The notes under the pieces: model-generated | Database searches by the model: none | The model's input: only the letters and a program-made list of their open reading frames with translations | What the model was told of the DNA's origin: nothing | Shown here: positions 31,669-39,565 of the stretch, one piece after another | How positions within the stretch are numbered: the stretch's first letter is position 1 | Layout of the letters: the number at the start of each line of letters is the position of its first letter | Position numbers and translations under genes: made by a program | Assembly: GCA_031367345.1 (NCBI GenBank) | Contig: JANLPR010000036.1 | Span: forward strand, 1 to 42,134 | Source of the DNA: JADKIH01 sp031367345 | GTDB lineage: Bacteria; Bacteroidota; Bacteroidia; AKYH767-A; 2013-40CM-41-45 | Length of the DNA: 42,134 nt | Direction of reading: 5' to 3'

Positions 31669-32685
31669 TTAGTCTTTTTTATTTAATTCTAACTCCCACT
31701 TCCATGCAGAAAGCACTATTTCATCGAGTCCTAATTCTGTTTTCCAGTGAAGTAAATTATTTGCTTTTGTGGTGTCAGCATACACTTTTTCTACATCACC
31801 GGGGCGACGAGGGCCAAAAGTGTAATTCAATTTTTTTCCTGTTACTCTTTCAAATGTATTGACCACTTCCAATACTGTATTTCCGTTTCCTGATCCTAAA
31901 TTAAAGATCTCGTATGGATAGGTATTCTTTTTATTTATTAATCGTTCAATAGCTGCTATATGGGCCTTAGCGATATCGACAACATGTATGTAATCTCTTA
32001 CACATGTTCCATCGGCTGTATTGTAATCGTTGCCGAAAATTGTGGTTTTCTCTCTCTTGCCAATTGCTGTTTGTGTAATTACAGGAACCAAATTGCTAGG
32101 TGCTTGCCATGGATATTCGCCAATTAATGTTGAACTATGAGCTCCTGCCGGATTAAAATATCTTAATGCAATTCCATTGAAATCCGATACCTTCAATGTA
32201 TCTGCCATGATCTCTTCGCCTATTTGTTTTGTGTTTCCATAGGGCGATTCTGCTTTTGAGAGCGGTGAGTTTTCACTAACGGGTAAAATTTCTTGCTCAC
32301 CATAAACCGAACAACTGGAAGAGAAAACGAAATTGTTCAGTTTCAATTCACGGTACAATTCCAATAAATTGATAAGTGAAACTAAATTATTTCTATAATA
32401 TTTTAAAGGATCGTCGACAGATTCTCCTACTGCTTTGAATGCTGCGAAATGTATTGTTGCAGTGATCTTATGTTCAAGGAATATTTTTCTGAGAGCATCT
32501 TTATCACAAATATCTACTTCTACAAATGTTACTTTTTTTCCGGTAATTTTCTCTATCGCCGGAAGTACTTCTTTTCTGCTGTTGCTAAAATTATCGGCAA
32601 TAATTGGTACATAACCTTGGTTGATTAATTCAACAACTGTATGTGATCCGATATAACCGGTTCCTCCGGTAACAAGTACATTCAT
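31669..32685 (-). CDS. galE: UDP-glucose 4-epimerase
   Basis: A 338-residue SDR epimerase interconverting UDP-glucose and UDP-galactose. GGTGYIGSH is at 7-15; Ser-Ser-Cys-Ser at 123-126 and Tyr149/Lys153 in SPYGNTKQ form the active site. RYFNPAGAHSSTLIGE and NLGSGNGNTVLEVV are typical. The frame can be opened 21 codons earlier, but the ATG at 32685 gives the canonical MNVLVTGG start and lies one base after the dehydrogenase stop, indicating coupling. Confidence 0.94.
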   Translation of the reverse strand: MNVLVTGGTGYIGSHTVVELINQGYVPIIADNFSNSRKEVLPAIEKITGKKVTFVEVDICDKDALRKIFLEHKITATIHFAAFKAVGESVDDPLKYYRNNLVSLINLLELYRELKLNNFVFSSSCSVYGEQEILPVSENSPLSKAESPYGNTKQIGEEIMADTLKVSDFNGIALRYFNPAGAHSSTLIGEYPWQAPSNLVPVITQTAIGKREKTTIFGNDYNTADGTCVRDYIHVVDIAKAHIAAIERLINKKNTYPYEIFNLGSGNGNTVLEVVNTFERVTGKKLNYTFGPRRPGDVEKVYADTTKANNLLHWKTELGLDEIVLSAWKWELELNKKD

Positions 32686-32686
32686 T

Positions 32687-33976
32687 TTACAAACTCCAAT
32701 ATTGAACAGTTGTAAACTTTGCTTTATAAATTCCTTTGATGTCAACAACTAATCCATCATTTTTCATAATGTTCTTAAACCATTGTTCATCATAAGTAAG
32801 ATATTCTCTATGATTAACGGCTACGATAACTGCATCGTAATCGTTGCCGATTTTCTCTACAAGTGGAAATCCATATTCGTGAAAAACTTCAGCGCTATTG
32901 GCTTTTACATCTGAAACTTCCACTTCTACTCCGTAAGAAATAAGTTCTTTAACTACATCGGCTACTTTAGAATTGCGGATGTCTTCAACATTTTCTTTGA
33001 ATGTTGCTCCAAGTACAAGTACTTTAGATTTTGAAACATCTTTTCCTGAAGCAATAATTTTTTTCACAGTTTGCTTTGCTACATAGAAACCCATGCTGTC
33101 ATTTACATATCTTCCGCTATTGATTACTTGCGCATGATACCCTAGCTCCTGAGCCTTATACGTAAGATAATAAGGATCTACTCCGATACAATGCCCGCCA
33201 ACTAAGCCGGGTTGAAAATTAATAAAGTTCCATTTTGTTCCCGCAGCTGCTAACACATCATAGGTGTTGATGCCCATTTTATTGAAGATGATACTTAACT
33301 CATTCATCAATGCTATGTTTACATCTCGCTGCGTGTTCTCAATAATTTTTGCAGCTTCAGCAACCTTAATAGAAGTTGCTTTATGTACTCCAGCTTTCAC
33401 GATTATCTGATATGTATCTGCTATATTTTCTAGAGCTTCTTCATCGCATCCGGAAACTACTTTCAATATTTTGGTAATTGTATGCTCCGTATCGCCCGGA
33501 TTAATTCGTTCTGGCGAGTAACCTACTTTGAAGTCTGTCATGTATTTTAAACCCGACAATTCTTCTAAAATGGGAATGCAATCTTCTTCTGTACAACCCG
33601 GATAAACGGTCGATTCGTAAACTACATAATCACCTTTCTTCAAAACTTTTCCAATCGATTTAGTAGCACTCATCAATGGTTTTAAGTCGGGAAGATTGTG
33701 TTCATCTATTGGTGTAGGTACGGTTACGATAAAAAATGAAGCTTCTTTCAATTTATCGAGTGAAGAACTGAATTCTATCGATTTGTTTTTAAAACTTTCA
33801 ACAGACAACTCACCACTAGGGTCGATGTTCTGACGCATTTTGTTTAGTCGTTCTTCGTTGATGTCGAAACCAATTACATCAATTGTCCCTGCAAACTCCA
33901 AAGCAATTGGTAATCCTACGTAACCTAGTCCGAGTACGGCTAGCTTTTTCTTTTTCTCTATTAGCTCCTTGCGCAT
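32687..33976 (-). CDS. tviB: UDP-N-acetylhexosamine 6-dehydrogenase, TviB/WbpO-like
   Basis: A 429-residue nucleotide-sugar dehydrogenase that oxidises C6 of a UDP-HexNAc (UDP-GlcNAc or UDP-GalNAc) to the uronic acid using two NAD+. GLGYVGLP is at 16-23; the middle has YSPERINPGD; the catalytic cysteine is Cys263 in GGHCIGVDPYY. Long stretches such as IKVAEAAKIIENTQRD and AAGTKWNFINFQPGLVGG are characteristic of TviB/WbpO rather than UDP-glucose dehydrogenase, a separate copy of which is at 36656. It would feed UDP-GlcNAcA to WbpB or, with the WbpP-like epimerase, UDP-GalNAcA. 14 bp after wbpB. Confidence 0.88.
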   Translation of the reverse strand: MRKELIEKKKKLAVLGLGYVGLPIALEFAGTIDVIGFDINEERLNKMRQNIDPSGELSVESFKNKSIEFSSSLDKLKEASFFIVTVPTPIDEHNLPDLKPLMSATKSIGKVLKKGDYVVYESTVYPGCTEEDCIPILEELSGLKYMTDFKVGYSPERINPGDTEHTITKILKVVSGCDEEALENIADTYQIIVKAGVHKATSIKVAEAAKIIENTQRDVNIALMNELSIIFNKMGINTYDVLAAAGTKWNFINFQPGLVGGHCIGVDPYYLTYKAQELGYHAQVINSGRYVNDSMGFYVAKQTVKKIIASGKDVSKSKVLVLGATFKENVEDIRNSKVADVVKELISYGVEVEVSDVKANSAEVFHEYGFPLVEKIGNDYDAVIVAVNHREYLTYDEQWFKNIMKNDGLVVDIKGIYKAKFTTVQYWSL

Positions 33977-33990
33977 TGAATAAAAGGATA

Positions 33991-35031
33991 TTATTTCTTT
34001 TTAAATATTGATGCCGGTCGTAGTGCATAAATTCGTTCGATAATATCGACAACCTTTAAGCCTTCTAATGCATTTGTGGTAGCAGTGGTTCTACCTTTAA
34101 GAGTATCCACTACGTTTTCTATAATGTAATGATGATTTGCTGCAGATCCTTTGTATGTTCCGTAATCGTTTGCAGGATTAACAGGAGGAAGCTGCGGCAT
34201 TGAATAATTTTTTATATGACAATATTCTACTTCGTTCATATACTGCCCGCCAATTTTTACACTTCCATTTTCGCCAATGATAGTAATACTGCTTTCTAAA
34301 TTGTTGTCCCAAACAGCAGTGGAGTAATTAATACAACCGAGTCCTCCATTCACAAAATTAAAATTCACCATTCCTGAATCTTCAAATGCAGTACTTTCAT
34401 TATGGGTAAAGTCGTTGAATTTTGCATTGATGTCGGTGATGTCTCCAAAAAGCCAATACATGATATCAATGAAATGTGAGAATTGTGTAAACAACGTTCC
34501 TCCATCGAGATCTGCTGTACCTTTCCAATTCTTTCCATTATAATATCGTTTGTCGCGATTCCAATAGCAATTCAGTTGCACTAAAAAGATATTTCCGATA
34601 ATTTGCGATTCAACAACTTCCTTTATCCACACTGACGGTGGAGAATATCTATTTTGCATCACACAAAACACCTGTCGTGATACTTGCAATGATTTAAAAA
34701 TTATTTTTTCGCATGCCGCAACTGTTAAAGCCATCGGTTTTTCAATAACGATATGCATTTTTTTATCTAGTGCTTTCAATGTATGCTCGGCATGTAAACC
34801 GTTTGGTGAACAAATACAAATGACATCAAATTCCAAATCTGAATTCAACATCTCATCTGCTGATTTAAAGAATGGAACATTTAAACTTTCAAGTCCGAGA
34901 TCAGCTTCATTCTTGATATCGCACATCGCTACCAATTCTGATTCGCTATTTCTGCGAATCATTTCTGCATGTCGTTTACCAATATGACCACATCCGATAA
35001 TTCCGAATCTGATTTTTTTATTTGTATACAT
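33991..35031 (-). CDS. wbpB: UDP-GlcNAcA 3-dehydrogenase, WbpB-like (Gfo/Idh/MocA)
   Basis: A 346-residue NAD-dependent oxidoreductase of the Gfo/Idh/MocA family. Rossmann motif GIIGCGHIGKRH lies at 10-21 and EKPM at 97-100. The segment CYWNRDKRYYNGKNWKGT followed by DGGTLFTQFSHFIDIMYWL is typical of WbpB, which oxidises C3 of UDP-GlcNAcA before WbpE transaminates it. In that pathway NAD is recycled by 2-ketoglutarate. It is 3 bp downstream of wbpD, and wbpE heads the same operon, which supports the assignment. Confidence 0.88.
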   Translation of the reverse strand: MYTNKKIRFGIIGCGHIGKRHAEMIRRNSESELVAMCDIKNEADLGLESLNVPFFKSADEMLNSDLEFDVICICSPNGLHAEHTLKALDKKMHIVIEKPMALTVAACEKIIFKSLQVSRQVFCVMQNRYSPPSVWIKEVVESQIIGNIFLVQLNCYWNRDKRYYNGKNWKGTADLDGGTLFTQFSHFIDIMYWLFGDITDINAKFNDFTHNESTAFEDSGMVNFNFVNGGLGCINYSTAVWDNNLESSITIIGENGSVKIGGQYMNEVEYCHIKNYSMPQLPPVNPANDYGTYKGSAANHHYIIENVVDTLKGRTTATTNALEGLKVVDIIERIYALRPASIFKKK

Positions 35032-35034
35032 AAC

Positions 35035-35613
35035 TTATTTTATCCGGCGAACTTTGTTGCCTTGTAATGAATATTCTTGTTTGCTTTCAGGGCAGATAGC
35101 GATTCCGTTGTTGTCAAATTTTAATCGATGACCATATTCACTCATCCATCCAATTTGCTTAGAGGGATTACCAACTACTAATGCATAGGCCGGAATGTCT
35201 TTTGTAACCACAGCTCCTGCACCAATGAATGCATATTCACCGATGTTATGTCCGCATATTACAGTCGCATTTGCTCCTACGGTTGCACCTTTCCCAACAT
35301 TCGTTTTTAAATATTGATTTTTTCTTACTACGGCTGATCGAGGGTTATTTACATTGGTAAATACCATCGAAGGACCAAGAAAAACATCGTCTTCGCAAAC
35401 CACTCCGGTGTAAATCGAAACGTTGTTCTGAACTTTCACATTTTTTCCAAGAACAACCTCAGGTGAAATCACCACGTTCTGGCCAATATTGCAATTTTCT
35501 CCTATGATGCAATCGGCCATGATATGACTGAAATGCCAGATTTTTGATCCGAGGCCAATTTTGGCACCATCATCGACGATGGCCGAAGAGTGTACAAAAT
35601 AATCTTTTTCCAT
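35035..35613 (-). CDS. wbpD: UDP-3-amino-GlcNAcA 3-N-acetyltransferase, WbpD-like
   Basis: A 192-residue left-handed beta-helix acetyltransferase that acetylates the C3 amine made by WbpB and WbpE to give UDP-2,3-diacetamido-glucuronic acid. Hexapeptide repeats run from residue 8 to about 150 (IGENCNIGQNVVI, VQNNVSIY, VGANATVICGHNIGEYAFIGAGAV). SKIWHFSHI, SMVFTNVNNPRSAV and NPSKQIGWMSEYG are family landmarks. A downstream C2 epimerase (WbpI), needed for the manno form, is not in the window. Preceded by a 63-bp gap with a hairpin and possible promoter. Confidence 0.9.
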   Translation of the reverse strand: MEKDYFVHSSAIVDDGAKIGLGSKIWHFSHIMADCIIGENCNIGQNVVISPEVVLGKNVKVQNNVSIYTGVVCEDDVFLGPSMVFTNVNNPRSAVVRKNQYLKTNVGKGATVGANATVICGHNIGEYAFIGAGAVVTKDIPAYALVVGNPSKQIGWMSEYGHRLKFDNNGIAICPESKQEYSLQGNKVRRIK

Positions 35614-35638
35614 ACTATTTTAGGAATTGTATTTTTGA

Positions 35639-35670
35639 CGAATATACAACGTAATGCTGATTATTCAGCA
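35639..35670 (-). promoter_or_regulatory. Hairpin and possible internal promoter before wbpD
   Basis: TGCTGA-TTAT-TCAGCA (35655-35670) is a perfect 6-bp stem with a 4-nt loop. Just after it on the minus strand is TATATTCG (35646-35639), one base off TAnnTTTG, about 25 bp before the wbpD ATG. It may provide a second promoter for the wbpD-to-phosphatase half of the operon. Confidence 0.3.
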
Positions 35671-35676
35671 AGGAAA

Positions 35677-36645
35677 TCACGAAAAACGATGGGCGGAATT
35701 GTACAATTCTTCCTTACTTAAGCCCTTGAAATACTCATAAGTACGAGCAAGACCTTCCGCTCTGTGTACTTTTGGCTCCCAATTTAAGATTTTTCGTGCT
35801 CTTGCTATATCAGGTTGTCGTTGTTTCGGGTCGTCTTGCGGCAATGGCTTGATAACTACCTTTTGATTGGTGCCGGTAAGCTTAATGATTTCGTTTGCAA
35901 ATTCCATGATCGTAATCTCATCCGGATTCCCAATGTTTACGGGTAACTGATAGTCAGATAAAAGTAATCTGTAAATTCCCTCTACTAAATCGTCGACATA
36001 ACAAAATGAACGTGTCTGACTTCCATCACCAAAAACGGTGAGGTCTTCTCCTCTTAAAGCCTGACCTATAAATGCCGGCAACACTCGGCCATCGTTCAGT
36101 CTCATTCGTGGGCCGTATGTATTAAATATCCGAACGATCCTAGTTTCTAATTGGTGATAGGTATGATACGCCATCGTGATCGCTTCTTGGAAACGTTTTG
36201 CTTCATCATAAACACCACGTGGTCCAATCGGATTTACATTTCCCCAATAATCTTCTTGTTGCGGATGAACTAAAGGATCTCCATACACTTCAGATGTAGA
36301 TGCAACTAATATTCGTGCACCTTTTGCTTTTGCTAAGCCAAGTAGGTTGTGTGTTCCTAGTGAACTTACTTTTAATGTCTGAATTGGAATTTTTAGGTAA
36401 TCGATCGGACTTGCAGGTGAAGCGAAATGAAGAATGTAATGAAGTTCGCCGGGTACATGCACAAATTTAGAAACATCGTGATGAAAAAATTCAAATTCCT
36501 TTAGTTTGAAAAGGTGTTCGATGTTTTTAAGATCGCCTGTTATCAGATTATCCATCCCGATTACTTGGTAGCCTTCTTTTATAAACCTATCGCACAAATG
36601 CGATCCTAAAAATCCGGCTGCTCCGGTAATGAGAACTCTTTTCAT
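35677..36645 (-). CDS. uxs: UDP-glucuronate decarboxylase (UDP-xylose synthase)
   Basis: A 322-residue extended SDR enzyme that decarboxylates UDP-glucuronate to UDP-xylose. GAAGFLGSH is at 8-16, the catalytic Thr/Ser-Glu at 117-119 (TSEVYGDP), and Tyr146/Lys150 in GVYDEAKR. HPQQEDYWGNVNPIGPR and RIFNTYGPRMRLNDGRVLP are hallmarks of the family. The animal form reads CYDEGKR at the active site; Gly-to-Ala is seen here, next to an intact Tyr-Lys pair. Adjacent ugd (10 bp upstream) supplies its substrate. Confidence 0.93.
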   Translation of the reverse strand: MKRVLITGAAGFLGSHLCDRFIKEGYQVIGMDNLITGDLKNIEHLFKLKEFEFFHHDVSKFVHVPGELHYILHFASPASPIDYLKIPIQTLKVSSLGTHNLLGLAKAKGARILVASTSEVYGDPLVHPQQEDYWGNVNPIGPRGVYDEAKRFQEAITMAYHTYHQLETRIVRIFNTYGPRMRLNDGRVLPAFIGQALRGEDLTVFGDGSQTRSFCYVDDLVEGIYRLLLSDYQLPVNIGNPDEITIMEFANEIIKLTGTNQKVVIKPLPQDDPKQRQPDIARARKILNWEPKVHRAEGLARTYEYFKGLSKEELYNSAHRFS

Positions 36646-36655
36646 TTGTTCAAGA

Positions 36656-37966
36656 TCAATTGATAACGTTTCTTCCTATACTGTAATATGTAAATCCACG
36701 ATCTTTCATTTGTTGAAGATCGTATAAATTTCTTCCGTCAAAGATCAATTTATTAAGCAATGACTTTTCTATCTGTTCAAAATCAGGTGTCCTGAATACT
36801 TGCCATTCGGTTGCTATTAAAAGTAGATCGGCACCGGGAAGAATGTCGTACGGATTGGTTCCATAAACAATTTTATCTCCTAATACTTTTTTTACATTTT
36901 TCATTGCTTCCGGATCATACGCACTAATGCTCACTCCTTCTTTTAATAACTCTTCTATAATGTATAAAGCCGGTGCTTCACGGATGTCATCGGTATCGGG
37001 TTTAAATGCTAATCCCCAAAGTGCAACTTTCTTACCTCTCAATTCACCCTTAAAATGTGTTCGTATTTTATCAACGATAGATATTTTTTGTTTTTCGTTG
37101 ACGCTCATCACTGCTTCTAACAATGAAAATGGATAGTTATGTTCAAGTGATGTTTTATGAAGTGCCATTACATCTTTAGGAAAACAACTTCCTCCATAGC
37201 CGATTCCTGCAAACAAAAATCGTTTTCCTATTCTGTCGTCGGTACCAATTCCAATTCGTACAGAATCTACATTTGCTCCAACTCTTTCACATAAGTTAGC
37301 AATCTCATTCATGAAGGTGATCTTGGTTGCCAAGAAAGCATTCGCTGCATATTTTGTTAACTCTGCTGAACGCTCATCCATAAAATACACCGGATTTCCT
37401 TGACGCACGAATGGAGAATAAAGTTCTGTCAATATTTTTTTAGCCTGCTCAGATTCTGTTCCAATTACTACTCGATCAGGCTTCATGAAATCATCTACCG
37501 CAAAACCCTCACGTAGAAATTCAGGATTGGAGACAACATCGAATTCTACTTTGCAATTTTTAGCAATCGCATTTCTAACTTTTTCTGCTGTCCCTACAGG
37601 CACTGTACTCTTATTTACCACTACGGTATATTCAGTTATAAGATGCCCAAGTTGTTCTGCTACTTGAAGAATATATTTTAAGTCGGCAGATCCATTTTCT
37701 CCCGGTGGAGTAGGTAGTGCCAGGAAAATAATCTTTGCGTTTTTTATTCCTTCAGTAAGATCTGTGGTGAATTCTAATCGTGCCTGTCTTACGTTACGTT
37801 CAAAAATTACATCAAGATGTGGTTCATAAATTGGAACCTCGCCTTTTTTTAACCGCTCAACTTTAGATTGGTCGATATCTACACATACAACTTGATTTCC
37901 TGTTTCAGCAAAACATGTTCCTGTAACTAATCCAACATAACCGGTACCTATTACTGTAATTTTCAT
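36656..37966 (-). CDS. ugd: UDP-glucose 6-dehydrogenase
   Basis: A 436-residue NAD-dependent enzyme oxidising UDP-glucose to UDP-glucuronate. GTGYVGLVTG is at 7-16, NPEFLREG at 148-155, and the catalytic cysteine Cys261 in GYGGSCFPKD. KVALWGLAFKPDTDDIREAP is the C-terminal landmark. It differs clearly from the TviB-like dehydrogenase in the same operon. Its product goes to Uxs, or directly into polymer. 47 bp after the aminotransferase gene. Confidence 0.95.
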   Translation of the reverse strand: MKITVIGTGYVGLVTGTCFAETGNQVVCVDIDQSKVERLKKGEVPIYEPHLDVIFERNVRQARLEFTTDLTEGIKNAKIIFLALPTPPGENGSADLKYILQVAEQLGHLITEYTVVVNKSTVPVGTAEKVRNAIAKNCKVEFDVVSNPEFLREGFAVDDFMKPDRVVIGTESEQAKKILTELYSPFVRQGNPVYFMDERSAELTKYAANAFLATKITFMNEIANLCERVGANVDSVRIGIGTDDRIGKRFLFAGIGYGGSCFPKDVMALHKTSLEHNYPFSLLEAVMSVNEKQKISIVDKIRTHFKGELRGKKVALWGLAFKPDTDDIREAPALYIIEELLKEGVSISAYDPEAMKNVKKVLGDKIVYGTNPYDILPGADLLLIATEWQVFRTPDFEQIEKSLLNKLIFDGRNLYDLQQMKDRGFTYYSIGRNVIN

Positions 37967-38013
37967 ATTCTGAAACTAAAAATGCTGAAGTAAATTTATT
38001 TTTATAAATACTT

Positions 38014-39144
38014 TTATTGTTTGAAAAAATCGAGAACGTTCTTCGTAATATATGATAATGTTTCTTGATCCATTTCTGTGTGAATTGGAAAAGAAATTAC
38101 TGTTTCGCATAACGATTCTGTTACAGGAAAATCTCCTTCTTTGTAACGTGTATCTTTGTATGCTTTTTGGAAATGAAGAGGTACCGGATAGTAAATCATT
38201 GCAGGTATCTCTTTGCTCGCTAAATATTCTCTCAACTTATTACGATCTGCATTTTTCAAAACAAGAGTGTACTGATGAAATACATGCGACGATTTTTTTG
38301 TGCGCTCCGGTGTAATTAAATTGGGATGATTGGCAAAAGCCTTATCGTAAAAATCGGCTGCTGCTAATCTGGCTGCAGCATATTCATCGAGATGACGAAG
38401 TTTTATTCGTAAGATAGCCGCTTGAATACTGTCGAGTCGAGAATTTACTCCTACTACATCGTGATAATATTGTACTGATTGTCCGTGGTTGGCAATCATT
38501 CGTAATTGTTTTGCAAGAGCATCGTCGTTTGTAAAAATTGCTCCACCATCACCATAGCAACCTAAGTTTTTAGAAGGGAAAAAAGAAGTGCAACCAATTG
38601 TCCCGATCGTTCCTGCTTTCTTTGAACTTCCATCTTTTAAAAAATAATCCGACCCGATCGCTTGTGCTGTATCTTCGATTACGTAGAGCTTGTGCTTTTG
38701 TGCAATGTCCATAATTGCTTCCATGTCGGCACACTGACCAAAAAGATGGACAGGAACGATAGCTTTAGTTTTTGGTGTTATTGCTGCTTCAATTGCTTTC
38801 GGATCTATTAAAAATGTTCCGGGTAAAACATCCACCAATATTGGTTTCAATTTTAGCAAGGCGATAACTTCTGCAGTTGCTACATAGGTAAAACTGGCAG
38901 TTATTACTTCATCGCCCGGTTGAAGATCGAGCGCCATCATTGCAATCTGCAATGCATCGGTACCATTGGCACAGGGGATGACGTGTGTTGCACCAAGATA
39001 TTTCTCTAATTCTACCTGAAAGGATTTTACTTCCGGACCATTGATAAATGCAGCAGTACGCATCGTGTTTAACACTGCCTGATCAACTTCGGATTGTATT
39101 TTTTCATACTGTCCGATAAGATCTACCATTTGAATCTTTTTCAT
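38014..39144 (-). CDS. wbpE: PLP sugar aminotransferase, WbpE-like (DegT/DnrJ/EryC1)
   Basis: A 376-residue aminotransferase heading the sugar operon. MVDLIGQYEKIQSEVDQAV at the start, NGTDALQIAM (61-69), Asp158 in VIEDTAQAIG, and the PLP-binding Lys192 in FFPSKNLGCYGDGGA are diagnostic. In the Wbp pathway WbpE transfers the amino group of glutamate to the C3 ketone made by WbpB. That assignment rests on resemblance and on wbpB and wbpD in the same operon, although ugd and uxs lie between. The promoter is about 20 bp upstream. Confidence 0.88.
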   Translation of the reverse strand: MKKIQMVDLIGQYEKIQSEVDQAVLNTMRTAAFINGPEVKSFQVELEKYLGATHVIPCANGTDALQIAMMALDLQPGDEVITASFTYVATAEVIALLKLKPILVDVLPGTFLIDPKAIEAAITPKTKAIVPVHLFGQCADMEAIMDIAQKHKLYVIEDTAQAIGSDYFLKDGSSKKAGTIGTIGCTSFFPSKNLGCYGDGGAIFTNDDALAKQLRMIANHGQSVQYYHDVVGVNSRLDSIQAAILRIKLRHLDEYAAARLAAADFYDKAFANHPNLITPERTKKSSHVFHQYTLVLKNADRNKLREYLASKEIPAMIYYPVPLHFQKAYKDTRYKEGDFPVTESLCETVISFPIHTEMDQETLSYITKNVLDFFKQ

Positions 39145-39163
39145 CGATTTTTTTTGAAGAAGG

Positions 39164-39171
39164 CGAAGATA
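39164..39171 (-). promoter_or_regulatory. -7 box of the sugar operon
   Basis: TATCTTCG on the minus strand, 19 bp before the wbpE ATG. It is the same one-mismatch variant of TAnnTTTG as at the tRNA-Leu promoter. No clear -33 box. The mRNA leader would be only about 15 nt. Confidence 0.4.
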
Positions 39172-39535
39172 GATAACTTTTAGGATTTTTGCCTATGAAG
39201 TTCATCGAATGGTGTTGGCTTTTCTAATTAAAATCAACAGGCGAAGTCATCTATTGGCTTTTATCTTTAACGGCTGAATGGAATATTTTTCAATAAAATA
39301 ACTAAGAAATTTAGCCGAAAAAACGCATAAAAGGCTCCCCAAAAACACCAAGAAATATTCTTGCCTCTTAAGTCGATTTGAAAGTATTTCAATACTCTGT
39401 AAATAAGCTTATTAATGATTGGCCGCTATTGATTTTCTATCAGACTACTGTCATTCCGCCTACAAAGTTTTAAGCTATTCCATGGCTGAATGACAAACAA
39501 TTTGCTTGATTAAGACAAAAATTGCAGATAAAATA
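39172..39535. other. Divergent intergenic region between sugar operon and pdhA
   Basis: No gene is seen. It holds a perfect 12-bp palindrome AATAAGCTTATT (39402-39413) and a nearby hairpin AGTAT-TTCA-ATACT, either of which could be a regulator site shared by the two divergent promoters. Otherwise AT-rich. Confidence 0.35.
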
Positions 39536-39543
39536 TATCTTTG
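39536..39543 (+). promoter_or_regulatory. pdhA -7 promoter box
   Basis: TATCTTTG, exact TAnnTTTG, 22 bp before the ATG at 39566. Its position shows that the in-frame TTG at 39506 lies upstream of transcription and cannot be the start. No -33 TTTG at the usual spacing. Confidence 0.5.
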
Positions 39544-39565
39544 CCATCCTGATTTAAAAGTGATT

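Noticed and set aside
39506..39565. 20-codon N-terminal extension of PdhA from a TTG
   Set aside because: A perfect -7 box lies at 39536-39543, downstream of that TTG, so it would not be transcribed; the family N-terminus fits the ATG at 39566.
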